DNA from: Gemmatimonadota bacterium
GTDB taxonomy: Bacteria; Gemmatimonadota; Gemmatimonadetes; Gemmatimonadales; Gemmatimonadaceae
NCBI GenBank assembly: GCA_016714015.1
Contig: JADJNZ010000004.1
Location: forward strand, 310,001 to 374,000
Length of the DNA: 64,000 nt
Direction: 5' to 3'
The translations under genes were made by a program, and so were the position numbers. This document shows, in pieces, positions 55,426 to 64,000 of this stretch. Position 1 is the stretch's first letter; every line of letters begins with the position of its first letter. Under the pieces are notes generated by a model. The model saw only the letters and a program-made list of their open reading frames with translations. It was not told the origin of the DNA and did no database searches.

Positions 55426-56780
55426 CCGCATCGACCATCCGCCCCGTCGGCACCTCCGCCTTCTGGACGCTGCAGCGCCTCGCGCAGGCGCTCGGCGACG
55501 GCCCGTCCGACGCCCGCGCGATCGCCGGCATCACGACCGACACGCGGAAGGTCCAGCCCGGCGAGTGCTTCGTGGCGCTCGTCGGCGAGACCTTCGACGG
55601 CCACGACTATCTCGCCGAGGCGGTCGCGGCGGGCGCCGCGGCACTCGTCGTGAACGATGCGCGCCGCGCGGCGCGGCTCGGCGTGCCGGTCTTCGAGGTC
55701 CCCGACACGCTCATCGCGCTCGGCATGCTCGGCCGCTACCGCCGCCTCGCCTGGAGCCGTCCGGTGATCGCCGTCGGCGGCTCGAACGGCAAGACGAGCA
55801 CGAAGGAGCTGCTCAAGGCGGTGCTCGGCAGCCGCTTCACCGTGCATGCGACCACCGGCAACCTCAACAACCGCATCGGCGTCCCGCTCACGCTCCTCGC
55901 GCTCGACGATGCCGCCGACGTCGCGGTGATCGAGGCGGGGACCAACATCCCCGGCGAGATCGCGATCCTGCGCGACATCATCCTCCCCGACCTCGCGGTG
56001 GTCACCACCGTGCAGGAGGAGCACCTCGAGGGCCTCGGCGACCTCGCGGGCGTGATGGCGGAGGAGCTCTCGCTCACCGAGGACGTGGACGTGGCGGTGG
56101 TGCCGGCGAGCGAACCCGACGTGGTGGCGGGCACCTCGGCGCGGGCGCTCCGCGTGGTCGCGGCCGGGCTGCGCGGTCCCCACGGGTTGCACGCCGACGG
56201 CCGTGGCTGGATGGAGATGGACGGCGTGCGTCTCGAGAGCCCGCTCCGCGGGGCGCACAATCTCCGCAACCTCGCGCTCGCCCTCGCCGTGGGCGAGGAG
56301 TTCGGCCTCACCGCGGCGCAGATGGCCGAGGGGCTCGCGCAGCTCACGCTCCCGCCCATGCGGAGCGCCATCGGGCCGCTCGGGCAGGCGCTGCTCATCA
56401 ACGACGCCTACAACGCCAATCCCGGCTCGGCGCGCGCGGCGATCACGCTCCTCGCCGACGTGGGGCAGGGGCGCCAGCGAGTCGCGATCCTCGGCACGAT
56501 GCGCGAGCTGGGGGCGCATGCACCGGCGAAGCATCTCGAGGTGGCCGAGGCGGCGCTCGCCGCCGGACACGATTTGGTCTGCGGCATCGGGGACTTCGCC
56601 GCCGCCCTCGAACGTATCGCGCCGGGTGACCCGCGCGTCCTCACCGCAGGCGACGTCGATGACCTCTGGCCCGCGCTGCAGCCGCGCCTCCAGCGCGACG
56701 CGGCGATCCTCCTCAAGGCGTCGCGCGGCGTGAAGCTCGAACGGATCGTCCCCCTCCTCACCCATTGGGCCACCGGCTGA
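55422..56780 (+). CDS. murF: UDP-N-acetylmuramoyl-tripeptide-D-alanyl-D-alanine ligase (MurF)
   Basis: The 452-residue ligase adds D-Ala-D-Ala to the UDP-MurNAc tripeptide. It has TDTRKVQPGECFVALVGETFDGHDY, the P-loop AVGGSNGKTSTKELL, TTGNLNNRIGVPLTLL, VIEAGTNIPGEIAIL, and INDAYNANPGSARAAITLL, with VAILGTMRELG after it. All are MurF-specific. The GTG start at 55422 overlaps murE. D-Ala-D-Ala would come from a ddl elsewhere, since none is in this cluster. The stop shares a base with the mraY ATG (TGATG). Confidence 0.95.
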   Translation: MTASTIRPVGTSAFWTLQRLAQALGDGPSDARAIAGITTDTRKVQPGECFVALVGETFDGHDYLAEAVAAGAAALVVNDARRAARLGVPVFEVPDTLIALGMLGRYRRLAWSRPVIAVGGSNGKTSTKELLKAVLGSRFTVHATTGNLNNRIGVPLTLLALDDAADVAVIEAGTNIPGEIAILRDIILPDLAVVTTVQEEHLEGLGDLAGVMAEELSLTEDVDVAVVPASEPDVVAGTSARALRVVAAGLRGPHGLHADGRGWMEMDGVRLESPLRGAHNLRNLALALAVGEEFGLTAAQMAEGLAQLTLPPMRSAIGPLGQALLINDAYNANPGSARAAITLLADVGQGRQRVAILGTMRELGAHAPAKHLEVAEAALAAGHDLVCGIGDFAAALERIAPGDPRVLTAGDVDDLWPALQPRLQRDAAILLKASRGVKLERIVPLLTHWATG

Positions 56781-57913
56781 TGCTGTACGAGTTCCTCCTC
56801 CCCCTGCAGGACCAGGTGAGCGGGCTCAACATCTTCCGCTACATCTCGTTCCGCTCGGCCGGTGCGGCGATCACGGCGATCCTGTTCTGCTTCGTCGTGG
56901 GGCCGATGTTCATCCGCTGGCTCCAGGGGATGCAGGTGCACCAGGTGGTGCGCGCCGGCACGCCCGACTCGCACGCGGGGAAGGGGAAGACGCCGACGAT
57001 GGGCGGGATCATCATCCTCGCCGCCGTGACCTGCTCGACGCTGCTCTGGATGCGCTTCGACAGCCGCTACGTCTGGCTCGCCCTCATCGTCACGCTGCTC
57101 ATGGGCGCGATCGGGTTCCTCGATGACTACCTCAAGCTCAAGCAGAAGCGCGAGGGGAAGCGCAACGACGGCCTCGTGGAGCGCTACAAGCTCGCCGGGC
57201 AGGTGACGATCGGGCTCGCGCTCGGCCTCTTCATCTGGCAGTTCCCGCTCAACACGCTCCCCGGGGCGAGCACCACGCTCCCGTTCTACAAGTACACGCT
57301 CATCATCCCCACCATCCCGCTGCTCTACCTGCCCTTCGTCACCTTCGTGATGACCGGCACGAGCAACGCGGTCAACCTCACCGACGGGCTGGACGGGCTC
57401 GCGTCGGGGCTGATGGCGATCGCGATGCTCACCATGGCGGTCTTCGCCTACGTGATGGGGCGCTTCGACGCCTCGGAGTACCTGCAGATCTACTACCTGC
57501 GTGGCGCGGGCGAGCTGACGATCTTCTGCTCGGCGGTGTTCGGCGCGGCGGTCGGGTTCCTCTGGTACAACGCGCACCCGGCGCAGGTCTTCATGGGCGA
57601 CACCGGTTCGCTCGCCCTCGGCGGCGCCCTCGGCGCGGTGGCGATCCTGCTCAAGAGCGAGTTCCTCGTGCTCATCGTCGGCGGCGTCTTCGTCGCCGAG
57701 ACGATGAGCGTCATCATCCAGCGCAGCGTGTTCAAGTTCCGCAAGCGGCGTCATGGCGAGGAGTACGCCAAGGCCAATCGCGTCTTCCTGCGCGCGCCCA
57801 TCCACCACCACTTCGAGCTGAAGGGCTGGCCGGAGACGCAGGTGGTGATCCGGTTCTGGATCCTCGGCGCGGCCTGCGCCTTCCTCGCGCTCTCCACGCT
57901 CAAGATCCGATGA
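56780..57913 (+). CDS. mraY: Phospho-N-acetylmuramoyl-pentapeptide transferase
   Basis: The 377-residue polytopic enzyme transfers phospho-MurNAc-pentapeptide to undecaprenyl phosphate, making lipid I. About ten hydrophobic segments are visible, with KGKTPTMGGIIIL, GFLDDYLKLK (the conserved DD pair), SNAVNLTDGLDGLASG, and VFMGDTGSLALGGALG, followed by IHHHFELKGWPETQVVIRFW. All active-site loops are present. ATG 56780 is chosen over 56765 for the TGATG overlap with murF. Confidence 0.97.
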   Translation: MLYEFLLPLQDQVSGLNIFRYISFRSAGAAITAILFCFVVGPMFIRWLQGMQVHQVVRAGTPDSHAGKGKTPTMGGIIILAAVTCSTLLWMRFDSRYVWLALIVTLLMGAIGFLDDYLKLKQKREGKRNDGLVERYKLAGQVTIGLALGLFIWQFPLNTLPGASTTLPFYKYTLIIPTIPLLYLPFVTFVMTGTSNAVNLTDGLDGLASGLMAIAMLTMAVFAYVMGRFDASEYLQIYYLRGAGELTIFCSAVFGAAVGFLWYNAHPAQVFMGDTGSLALGGALGAVAILLKSEFLVLIVGGVFVAETMSVIIQRSVFKFRKRRHGEEYAKANRVFLRAPIHHHFELKGWPETQVVIRFWILGAACAFLALSTLKIR

Positions 57914-59292
57914 CCGACGCGCTGCGCGCCCTGGCGGCCGGCGGCGAAGTGGCCGTGATCGGCCTCGGCGCGAGCGGGCGCGCGGCCGCGCGGTTGCTCG
58001 CGCGCGAGCGGATGCGCGTCTATGCGAGCGACGCAGGGGCGGGGGAGCGGACCCAGGAGGCGGCCGCCGGGCTGCGCGCCGAGGGGATCGACGCCGAGGC
58101 CGGCCGGCATGACCTCGAGCGGATCGGCCGCGCACAGGTGGTGGTCGTGTCGCCCGGGGTCCCGCCCGACGCGCCGCCGGTCGCCCTGGCCAGCGCACGC
58201 GGCATCCCCGTCTTCTCCGAGATCGAGGTCGGCCTGCGCGCGCTGCCCGGCGTGCCGTACATCGGCGTGACCGGCACCAACGGCAAGACGACCGTCACCG
58301 CGCTCATCGCGCACCTGCTGCGCGCGCTCGGTCGCGACGCGGTGGAGGCGGGGAACATCGGGACCCCGGTCGCCGACATCGCGCTCGGGACGCATCGGCC
58401 GGAGTGGATGGTCCTCGAGCTCTCGAGCTTCCAGTTGCACGATACGCCGTCGATCGCGCCCCGCATCGGTCTGCTCACGAACCTCGCGCCAGACCACCTC
58501 GACCGCTACGACACGCTCGACGAGTACTACGCCGACAAGGAACGCCTCTTCCGGAACGCGACGGCCGCGAGCGTTCGCGTGGTGAACGCCGACGACGCCG
58601 AGGTGATGCACCGGACGGGCGGGTACCCGGGCATCGTCTCGCGCTTCTCCCTGCGGGATCGGGCCGCGCAGGCCTGGTACCAGTCCGGGGCACAGGTGCT
58701 CATGCTCGCCGGCGCGCCGCTGCTCCAGCGCGACCGCCTCCCGCTCCTCGGCGAGCACAACGTCGCCAATGCCCTCTGCGCGGCGCTCGCCGCCTGGCAC
58801 GCCCTGCCGGTCGCGGAACGGACCTTCGAGGCGCGCACGCGGATCGCCGAAGGGCTCGCGTCGTTCGTCCCCATCAAGCACCGCCTCGAACCGGTGGGCG
58901 AGGTCGGCGGCGTGCTCTGGGTGAACGACTCCAAGGCGACCAACATCGGCGCGGCGAAGGTCGCGCTCGAGGGGATGACCCGCCCGACGATCCTCCTGCT
59001 CGGCGGCCGGCACAAGGGCGAGCCCTACACCGCGATGCTCGACGCGGTGAAGGCGCATGCCAAGGTCGTGCTCGCCTACGGCGAGTCGGCGGAGCGCATC
59101 GAGGCGGACCTGGGACCGCACGTGCCCGTGGAGCGGCTCGGATCGTCATTCGAGCAGGTCATCTCGCGTGCCCGCGCGCTCGCTGCGCCCGGGGACGTGG
59201 TCCTGCTCGCTCCCGCCTGCTCCAGCTACGACATGTTCAAGAACTACGAGGACCGCGGCGCCAACTTCCGGCGCCTCGCGCTCGGCTCATGA
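57910..59292 (+). CDS. murD: UDP-N-acetylmuramoylalanine-D-glutamate ligase (MurD)
   Basis: The 460-residue ligase adds D-Glu to UDP-MurNAc-L-Ala. Features are the N-terminal VAVIGLGASGRAAARLL, VVVSPGVPPDAP, the P-loop GVTGTNGKTTVTALI, VLELSSFQLHDTPSIAP, the NLAPDHLDRY helix and the C-terminal LLLGGRHKGEPY and LLAPACSSYDMFKNYEDRG. ATGA overlaps join it to mraY and to ftsW. The order mraY-murD-ftsW-murG is the standard dcw order. Confidence 0.96.
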   Translation: MTDALRALAAGGEVAVIGLGASGRAAARLLARERMRVYASDAGAGERTQEAAAGLRAEGIDAEAGRHDLERIGRAQVVVVSPGVPPDAPPVALASARGIPVFSEIEVGLRALPGVPYIGVTGTNGKTTVTALIAHLLRALGRDAVEAGNIGTPVADIALGTHRPEWMVLELSSFQLHDTPSIAPRIGLLTNLAPDHLDRYDTLDEYYADKERLFRNATAASVRVVNADDAEVMHRTGGYPGIVSRFSLRDRAAQAWYQSGAQVLMLAGAPLLQRDRLPLLGEHNVANALCAALAAWHALPVAERTFEARTRIAEGLASFVPIKHRLEPVGEVGGVLWVNDSKATNIGAAKVALEGMTRPTILLLGGRHKGEPYTAMLDAVKAHAKVVLAYGESAERIEADLGPHVPVERLGSSFEQVISRARALAAPGDVVLLAPACSSYDMFKNYEDRGANFRRLALGS

Positions 59293-60530
59293 CCTCGCCC
59301 GCCGGGATCCTCGGCGGGGCGGGCACTCGGCAGACCCCGCGCGCCTCGCAGGCGCAGGGGGCCGCGCTCGTGCGTGATCGCTGGCGCATGTCGGCCGAGG
59401 CCAAGGCCCTGATCATCGTCACCGCGGCCCTCCTCGCGTTCGGGCTGGCCACGCTCTACTCGGCCAGCGCCTACGTCGCGATGCAGAAGGACCTGCCCAG
59501 CTGGTTCTTCCTCTGGAAGCAGATGACCGGCGCGATGGTCGGCATCGTCGGCTTCGCCGTGCTCGCCAAGCTCGACGCCGAGCAGTTCCGCGAGTGGGCC
59601 TGGTGGATCATGGGGGCCTGCATCGTCGCGCTCTTGCTTACGGTGATCCCGGGGACCGAGTTCATCGCGCCGCGCATCGGCGGCTCGCGCCGCTTCCTCC
59701 GCGGCGGCTCGATCCAGCCGTCGGAGTTCGCCAAGCTCGCGCTCGTCGTCTGGACGGCGATGCTCATCGTGAAGAAGGGCGGGGAGGACGGACTCCGCCG
59801 CCTCTCGAAGGGCCTGCTCCCCTTCCTGATCATCCTCGGCGTCCTCTGCCTCCTCGTCGCCCTGCAGCCCGACCTCTCGGTCGCCTTCTTCTACGTGATC
59901 GTGATGGGCGTGATGCTCTTCGCGGCCGGCGCGCGCATCGGGCACTTCGTGCTCCTCGGGATGCTGCTCATCCCGGTGGCGTGGAGCGAGATCAACCGCC
60001 TCGAGTACGTCATGCGCCGCATCATGGGCTTCGCGGCGGGCGCGGCGGAGAGCACGGCGGCGGTGAATCACCAGCTGCAGCAGTCGCTCATCGCCGTCGG
60101 CTCGGGCGGGATCTTCGGCGTCGGCTTCGGGCAGGGGCGCCAGCAGTTCGGCTTCCTTCCGCTCCCGTACAACGACTTCATCGGCAGCAACGTGGGCGAG
60201 GAGTGGGGCTTCATCGGCATCGCCGGGCTCATCTGCGCCTTCGCGCTCTGGTGCTGGCTCGGCTTCCGCATCGCGAAGGCCGCGCGCTCGCCGTTCCAGC
60301 AGCTCGTCGCCATCGGCCTCACGGTCACGATGGTGATGACCGCCTTCCTGCATCTCGGCGTCGTCATCGGCCTCCTGCCGACGACGGGGCTCACGTTGCC
60401 GTTCATCTCGTACGGCCGCTCGAACATCGTCCTCTCGCTGCTCATGACCGGCATCCTGGTGAACATCGGGAGCGTGAAGGAGCGCGTGATCGGCGACGCC
60501 GCGACGGACCCGCTCACGGCGCGGCGGTGA
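59289..60530 (+). CDS. ftsW: FtsW peptidoglycan polymerase (SEDS family)
   Basis: The 413-residue polytopic protein has about ten membrane segments and the SEDS features GGSRRFLRGGSIQPSEFAKLA, VALQPDLSVAF with the catalytic-type Asp, QQSLIAVGSGGIFGVGFGQGRQQFGFLP, and DFIGSNVGEEWGFIG and GLLPTTGLTLPFISYG. The N-terminal 35 residues form a charged cytoplasmic extension. FtsW polymerises septal glycan together with FtsI. Position between murD and murG favours FtsW over RodA. Confidence 0.95.
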   Translation: MTSPAGILGGAGTRQTPRASQAQGAALVRDRWRMSAEAKALIIVTAALLAFGLATLYSASAYVAMQKDLPSWFFLWKQMTGAMVGIVGFAVLAKLDAEQFREWAWWIMGACIVALLLTVIPGTEFIAPRIGGSRRFLRGGSIQPSEFAKLALVVWTAMLIVKKGGEDGLRRLSKGLLPFLIILGVLCLLVALQPDLSVAFFYVIVMGVMLFAAGARIGHFVLLGMLLIPVAWSEINRLEYVMRRIMGFAAGAAESTAAVNHQLQQSLIAVGSGGIFGVGFGQGRQQFGFLPLPYNDFIGSNVGEEWGFIGIAGLICAFALWCWLGFRIAKAARSPFQQLVAIGLTVTMVMTAFLHLGVVIGLLPTTGLTLPFISYGRSNIVLSLLMTGILVNIGSVKERVIGDAATDPLTARR

Positions 60531-60534
60531 TCGC

Positions 60535-61644
60535 ATGACCTTCCGCGCCACCACCGGCGTGGACGTCGTCTTCACGGGCGGCGGGACGGGCGGGCACCTG
60601 TATCCCGGCATCGCGATCGCCCGCGCGCTCGTCCGCGCGCGCCCCGAGGTCCGTCCGTTCTTCGTCGGCGCGCAGCGCGGCATCGAGCGCGACATCCTGC
60701 CGACGACCGAGTTCCCGCACCTCCTGCTCGACCTGCATCCGCTCTACCGCCCCAAGGTCTGGCAGAACTGGCGGACCCTCCGCGGCGCCATGAGCGGATG
60801 GGGCGAGCTGGACCGGCTGATGCGCGAACGGCATCCGCGCCTCGTCGTCGGTACGGGGGGTTACGCGGCGGGGCTCACGAGCCTCTGGGGATGGGCGCGC
60901 GGCGTCCGCGTGGTGCAGCACATCGGCGATGCGATCCCCGGCATCACCGCCCGCTGGAGCGCGCGCGTCTGCACCGAGGCGTACCTCGGCTATCCCGAGG
61001 CCGAGCGCTTCCTCCCGCACAACGGCTGCGTCTTCCGCGACACCGGCAACCCGATCGAACCGCCGCCGGACATCAAGCCCGCGGCCGCCGAGGCGCGCGC
61101 GCGGTGGGGATTACCCGCAGCGGCGACGGTGCTGCTCGTCTTCGGCGGATCGCAGGGCGCGCGCGCGCTCAATCGCGCCGTCGCGAACTGGATCGAACGC
61201 GGCCTCCCCAAGGGACTCTGCGTCCTCTGGGCCACGGGGAAGGCGCACTACGATGCCTTCAAGCATCTCGACCGCCCCGACGTGCGCGTCCTGAGCTACA
61301 TCGCCCCCATCGCCGAAGCCTACGCCACCGCCGACCTCGCCCTCGTGCGCGGCGGCATGATGGGCTCGAGCGAACTCTGCGCCTGGGGCGTGCCGATGGT
61401 GATCGTCCCGCTGCCGACGGCGGCGAACGACCACCAGACCGCGAATGCGAAGGTGCTCGAGACCGCTGGCGCCGCGCGGCACCTGCCCGAGTCCGAACTG
61501 ACGGCGGACCGGCTCGACCTCGAACTGCGCTCGCTGCTCGCCGATCCGGCCAAGCTCGCGGCGATGTCCAAGGCCGCCAAGGCCCGCGGTCGGCCGCGCG
61601 CGGCGGCCGAGATCGCGGGGCACATCGCGCGGTTGCTCGGCTGA
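60535..61644 (+). CDS. murG: Undecaprenyl-diphospho-muramoylpentapeptide N-acetylglucosaminyltransferase (MurG)
   Basis: The 369-residue GT-B enzyme makes lipid II from lipid I and UDP-GlcNAc. It has the first glycine-rich motif GGGTGGHLYPGIAIA, VVGTGGYAAG, TGNPIEP, the third motif LLVFGGSQGARALN and the nucleotide-sugar site LVRGGMMGSSELCAWGVPMVIVPLP, followed by NDHQTANA. It starts 4 bp after ftsW. The gap that follows is the longest within the dcw cluster and holds a short-period repeat. Confidence 0.95.
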   Translation: MTFRATTGVDVVFTGGGTGGHLYPGIAIARALVRARPEVRPFFVGAQRGIERDILPTTEFPHLLLDLHPLYRPKVWQNWRTLRGAMSGWGELDRLMRERHPRLVVGTGGYAAGLTSLWGWARGVRVVQHIGDAIPGITARWSARVCTEAYLGYPEAERFLPHNGCVFRDTGNPIEPPPDIKPAAAEARARWGLPAAATVLLVFGGSQGARALNRAVANWIERGLPKGLCVLWATGKAHYDAFKHLDRPDVRVLSYIAPIAEAYATADLALVRGGMMGSSELCAWGVPMVIVPLPTAANDHQTANAKVLETAGAARHLPESELTADRLDLELRSLLADPAKLAAMSKAAKARGRPRAAAEIAGHIARLLG

Positions 61645-61733
61645 GTCGTCCCGCAACTGGGCCAGAGGGCGGGGCGGTGCAGGGGGGGTCCTCGAGTTCA
61701 CTCCGTCCATTCCCCCATCAGTCCTCCGCCGTT

Positions 61734-61758
61734 CTCTGTGCCCTCTGTGTCCTCTGTG
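61734..61758. repeat. Three CTCTGTG units with 9-bp period between murG and murC
   Basis: CTCTGTG occurs at 61734-61740, 61743-61749 and 61752-61758, i.e. exactly every nine bases, in the 147-bp gap between murG and murC. The flanks are G-rich then C/T-rich. Similar CTCTGTG-type strings occur in intergenic DNA of other bacteria from memory. Purpose unknown. No promoter is clear in the rest of the gap. Confidence 0.6.
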
Positions 61759-61791
61759 GTGAAGCCGTTGCACCGCTAGATTGGAACCCGA

Positions 61792-63168
61792 ATGCCTCTC
61801 CTCGACCCGACCTCCACCAAGCCCATCCACTTCCAGGGCATCGCCGGCGCCGGCATGAGCGCCCTCGCGGAGCTCTGCCACCGCCGCGGTGCGACGGTCA
61901 CCGGCTGCGACCAGAACCCCGACGGTGCGGCCGACCTCGTCGCCCTCGGCATCGCGGTGCAGAAGGGTCATGACCCCGCGCATCTCGACGGCCATCGCGC
62001 CCTCGTCGTCTCGAGCGCCATCCCCAAAGACCATCCCGAGATCCTCCGCGCGCGCGCGCTGGGCCTCGAGGTCGTGCGTCGCGCCGAAGCGCTCGCCGAG
62101 GCCACCGCGGGCGGGATGCTCATCGGCGTCGCGGGGACGCACGGGAAGAGCACCACCACCGTGATGACCACCGAAGCGCTCGCCGCCGCGGGGAAGAACC
62201 CCACCGGCGTCGTCGGCGCGCGCGTCACCGCCTGGGGCGGCAATCTCTCCAAGGGCGGGCACGACGTCTTCGTGGTCGAGGCCGACGAGTACGACCGCTC
62301 CTTCCTCGCGCTCACGCCGGCCGTCGCGGTCGTCACCAACGTCGAGGCCGACCATCTCGACATCTATCGCGACCTGCAGGACATCCACGAGACCTTCAGC
62401 GAGTACGTCGGCCGCGCGCGGTACGTGGTGCTCTGCGCCGACGACGCCGGCGCGAACCGCCTCCCCTCGCCGGCGACGGCCGAGGTGATCCGCTACGGCA
62501 TCACGAGCCCCGACGCCCGCCTCGTCGCGAAGGACATTCGCCATCACGACGGCCGCACCACCTTCAGCGTCGTCTACGATGGCAAGCCGAGCGGCGAGGT
62601 CACCCTTGGCGTGCCCGGCCTGCACAACGTGCGCAACGCCCTCGCCGCGCTCGCCTGCGGCATCGGGCCGTGGGGACTCAAGGTCGAGGAGATGGCGGGC
62701 GGGCTCGCGCGCTTCGTCGGCGCCGAACGCCGCTTCCAGCGCATCGGGAGCGCCGCCGGCGTGTCGGTGGTGGACGACTATGCGCACCATCCGACCGAAC
62801 TCGAAGCGACCCTCGCCGCGGCGCGCGAGGCGTATCCGGGGCGGCGCATCGTCGTCGCCTTCCAGCCGCACCTCTTCTCGCGCACACGCGACTTCGCGGC
62901 CGAGTTCGGGCAGGCGCTCGCCAAGGCCGACGTGATCGCGCTCTGCGACATCTACCCCGCGCGCGAGCAGCCCATGCCCGGCGTGACGTCGCAGCTCATC
63001 GCCGACGCGGCGACCGCCGTGGGGCACGCGCCCGCCTGGATGGGGCCGCGCGCGCAGGCCGCCGAGTGGCTCGCGAGCGCGGTGCGCGACGGCGACGTGG
63101 TCTTCACGGTCGGGGCGGGGGACATCACCAAGACCGGTCCGGAACTCCTCGCGCGCCTCGGCGCGTAG
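61792..63168 (+). CDS. murC: UDP-N-acetylmuramate-L-alanine ligase (MurC)
   Basis: The 458-residue ligase adds L-Ala to UDP-MurNAc, the first peptide step. It has HFQGIAGAGMSALAELCHRRG, VVSSAIPKDHPEI, the P-loop GVAGTHGKSTTTVM, VEADEYDRSFL, TNVEADHLDIY, and VVDDYAHHPTELEATLAAAR, ending with VFTVGAGDITKTGPELL. The G-x-H-G-K-S/T P-loop is specific to MurC/Mpl. A GGAA lies eight bases before the ATG. murB and ddl, which often follow, are missing; ftsQ comes 7 bp later. Confidence 0.96.
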   Translation: MPLLDPTSTKPIHFQGIAGAGMSALAELCHRRGATVTGCDQNPDGAADLVALGIAVQKGHDPAHLDGHRALVVSSAIPKDHPEILRARALGLEVVRRAEALAEATAGGMLIGVAGTHGKSTTTVMTTEALAAAGKNPTGVVGARVTAWGGNLSKGGHDVFVVEADEYDRSFLALTPAVAVVTNVEADHLDIYRDLQDIHETFSEYVGRARYVVLCADDAGANRLPSPATAEVIRYGITSPDARLVAKDIRHHDGRTTFSVVYDGKPSGEVTLGVPGLHNVRNALAALACGIGPWGLKVEEMAGGLARFVGAERRFQRIGSAAGVSVVDDYAHHPTELEATLAAAREAYPGRRIVVAFQPHLFSRTRDFAAEFGQALAKADVIALCDIYPAREQPMPGVTSQLIADAATAVGHAPAWMGPRAQAAEWLASAVRDGDVVFTVGAGDITKTGPELLARLGA

Positions 63169-63175
63169 GGCACGC

Positions 63176-63970
63176 ATGGCTCCCATCGGCGACAACGACC
63201 TCGGTCCTGACGCAGGGGCGGCCGCGCCGCGCCGCAGCACCGGGGCGCGGCCGCAGATCGGCGCCGCCGGGAGCGACGAGCCGCGCTGGAAGAAGCGCGT
63301 CCGCCGGATCGGGCAGCTCGCGGCGGTCCTCACGCTCCTCGCGTCGCCCTGGTGGGGCCGCGCGATCCTGCGGGAGATGGACTTCTTCCGCGTGCGCCGC
63401 GTCGTGATCGAGGGCGCCCGTTACGCCTCTCCTGACGAAATCGTTTCCCGCTTGAGGGTCGACACGACCACCGCCTCGATCTGGGACGACGTGTCGCCCC
63501 TCGTGGCGCGAGTGAAGGAGCATCCCCAGGTGCGCGACGTGCGCATCGGACGGCGGCTCCCAGGGACCCTCGTCGTTCGCGTGACCGAGAACCCGCCGGT
63601 GGCGTTCGTGAACACCACCAAGGGGCTCGTCGTCACCGACGCGGACGGGAAGCCCCTGCCGGTGGATCCCACACGGACCGACGTGGACCTGCCGGTGCTC
63701 GCGTCGCGCGATACGCTCCTCCTCCGGCTCCTCGGGGAGGTGCGCGCGGAGATCCCGTCACTCTTCGCCCGCGTGAGCGAGGCGCGACGTGGCTCCCGCG
63801 GCGACATCGTCCTCGTGCTCGCTGAACACCGCATCCTCGCCAAGGCCGATGTCTCGGCCGCCCGTCTGGCCGAGGTGCTGCCCGTCGAACTCGATCTCGC
63901 GCGTCGCGGTCGCACGGTCACCGAACTGGATCTCCGGTTCAAGGACCAGGTGGTCGCCCGACTCCCTTAG
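63176..63970 (+). CDS. ftsQ: Cell division protein FtsQ
   Basis: The 264-residue bitopic protein has a basic N-terminus (WKKRVRRIG), one membrane helix (about 46-62), and a POTRA-type region FFRVRRVVIEGARYASPDEIVSRL, followed by HPQVRDVRIGRRLPGTLVVRVTENPPVAFV. This is the FtsQ/DivIB pattern. The rest is a beta domain ending in LDLRFKDQVVARLP, where the last strands match the FtsQ C-terminus. FtsQ bridges early and late divisome through FtsB and FtsL. It precedes the probable ftsA. Confidence 0.93.
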   Translation: MAPIGDNDLGPDAGAAAPRRSTGARPQIGAAGSDEPRWKKRVRRIGQLAAVLTLLASPWWGRAILREMDFFRVRRVVIEGARYASPDEIVSRLRVDTTTASIWDDVSPLVARVKEHPQVRDVRIGRRLPGTLVVRVTENPPVAFVNTTKGLVVTDADGKPLPVDPTRTDVDLPVLASRDTLLLRLLGEVRAEIPSLFARVSEARRGSRGDIVLVLAEHRILAKADVSAARLAEVLPVELDLARRGRTVTELDLRFKDQVVARLP

Positions 63971-63978
63971 CGCTCCCT

Positions 63979-64000
63979 ATGCATACCGAACGTCTCGTCG
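63979..64000 (+). CDS. Start of probable ftsA (first seven codons)
   Basis: An ATG at 63979 begins MHTERLV, nine bases after the ftsQ stop, and is cut by the window end. FtsA follows FtsQ in nearly all dcw clusters, and FtsA proteins usually start with a short segment followed by a strand and G-L-D-I-G-T. Identity rests on position. Confidence 0.4.

Overview
The window is high-GC, densely packed bacterial chromosome. The diderm features (a lipobox protein, outer-membrane-like beta proteins, a GspG-like pseudopilin), the meso-DAP-type MurE, the many GTG/TTG starts and the gene content together suggest Gemmatimonadota (Gemmatimonas-like). That placement is an inference from gene content and style, not from a marker gene.

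Layout: 1-342 is the tail of a GspG-like pseudopilin. 363-9891 is mixed housekeeping: a nitronate monooxygenase-like enzyme coupled to a hotdog-fold protein, a secreted oligopeptidase B-like peptidase, a DUF4097 repeat protein, a GT2 glycosyltransferase, and the three-gene proton-translocating transhydrogenase pntAA-pntAB-pntB. 10246-15978 is a compact operon, mostly joined by stop/start overlaps, encoding two related small secreted proteins, a third small secreted protein, a PapD-like chaperone candidate, a 938-residue outer-membrane beta-barrel candidate and a small lipoprotein. It reads as an unrecognised chaperone/usher-like surface-fibre system. 16017-16906 holds a PfpI-family gene beside the only AT-rich stretch of the window. 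16907-28399 carries htpX-lemA, tilS-hpt-ftsH, yggS, a DivIVA-like gene, punA, ileS and a DksA/TraR-like gene, followed by lspA and rluD.

29883-47364 is a 17.5-kb chemosensory-type operon: cheW, cheY, cheA, cheC, a 899-residue TPR protein, a PATAN (DUF4388) protein, three consecutive Roadblock/LC7 proteins, an MglA-type GTPase, a protein with two complete DnaA-like AAA+ modules but no DnaA DNA-binding domain, a PATAN-TPR protein, cheR, cheD, cheB, two more cheW genes and a TPR protein. No chemoreceptor gene is present. Nearly all junctions overlap. A likely role is control of surface motility or polarity through the MglA/Roadblock switch; this is inference.

47462-50578 holds a membrane gluzincin-like protein, a 59-residue membrane protein behind a near-consensus promoter, tRNA-Val(UAC) and a TPR periplasmic protein. 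50664 to the end is the dcw cluster: rsmH, ftsL, ftsI with PASTA, murE, murF, mraY, murD, ftsW, murG, murC, ftsQ and the first bases of probable ftsA. mraZ, murB and ddl are absent from their usual places.

A dispersed inverted repeat (purine-rich arm, GCGATGCG stem, pyrimidine-rich arm) occurs after the GT2 gene and after ftsH, and a shorter form lies in frame inside ileS. Long open frames antisense to genes are common here because of base composition and are not annotated.
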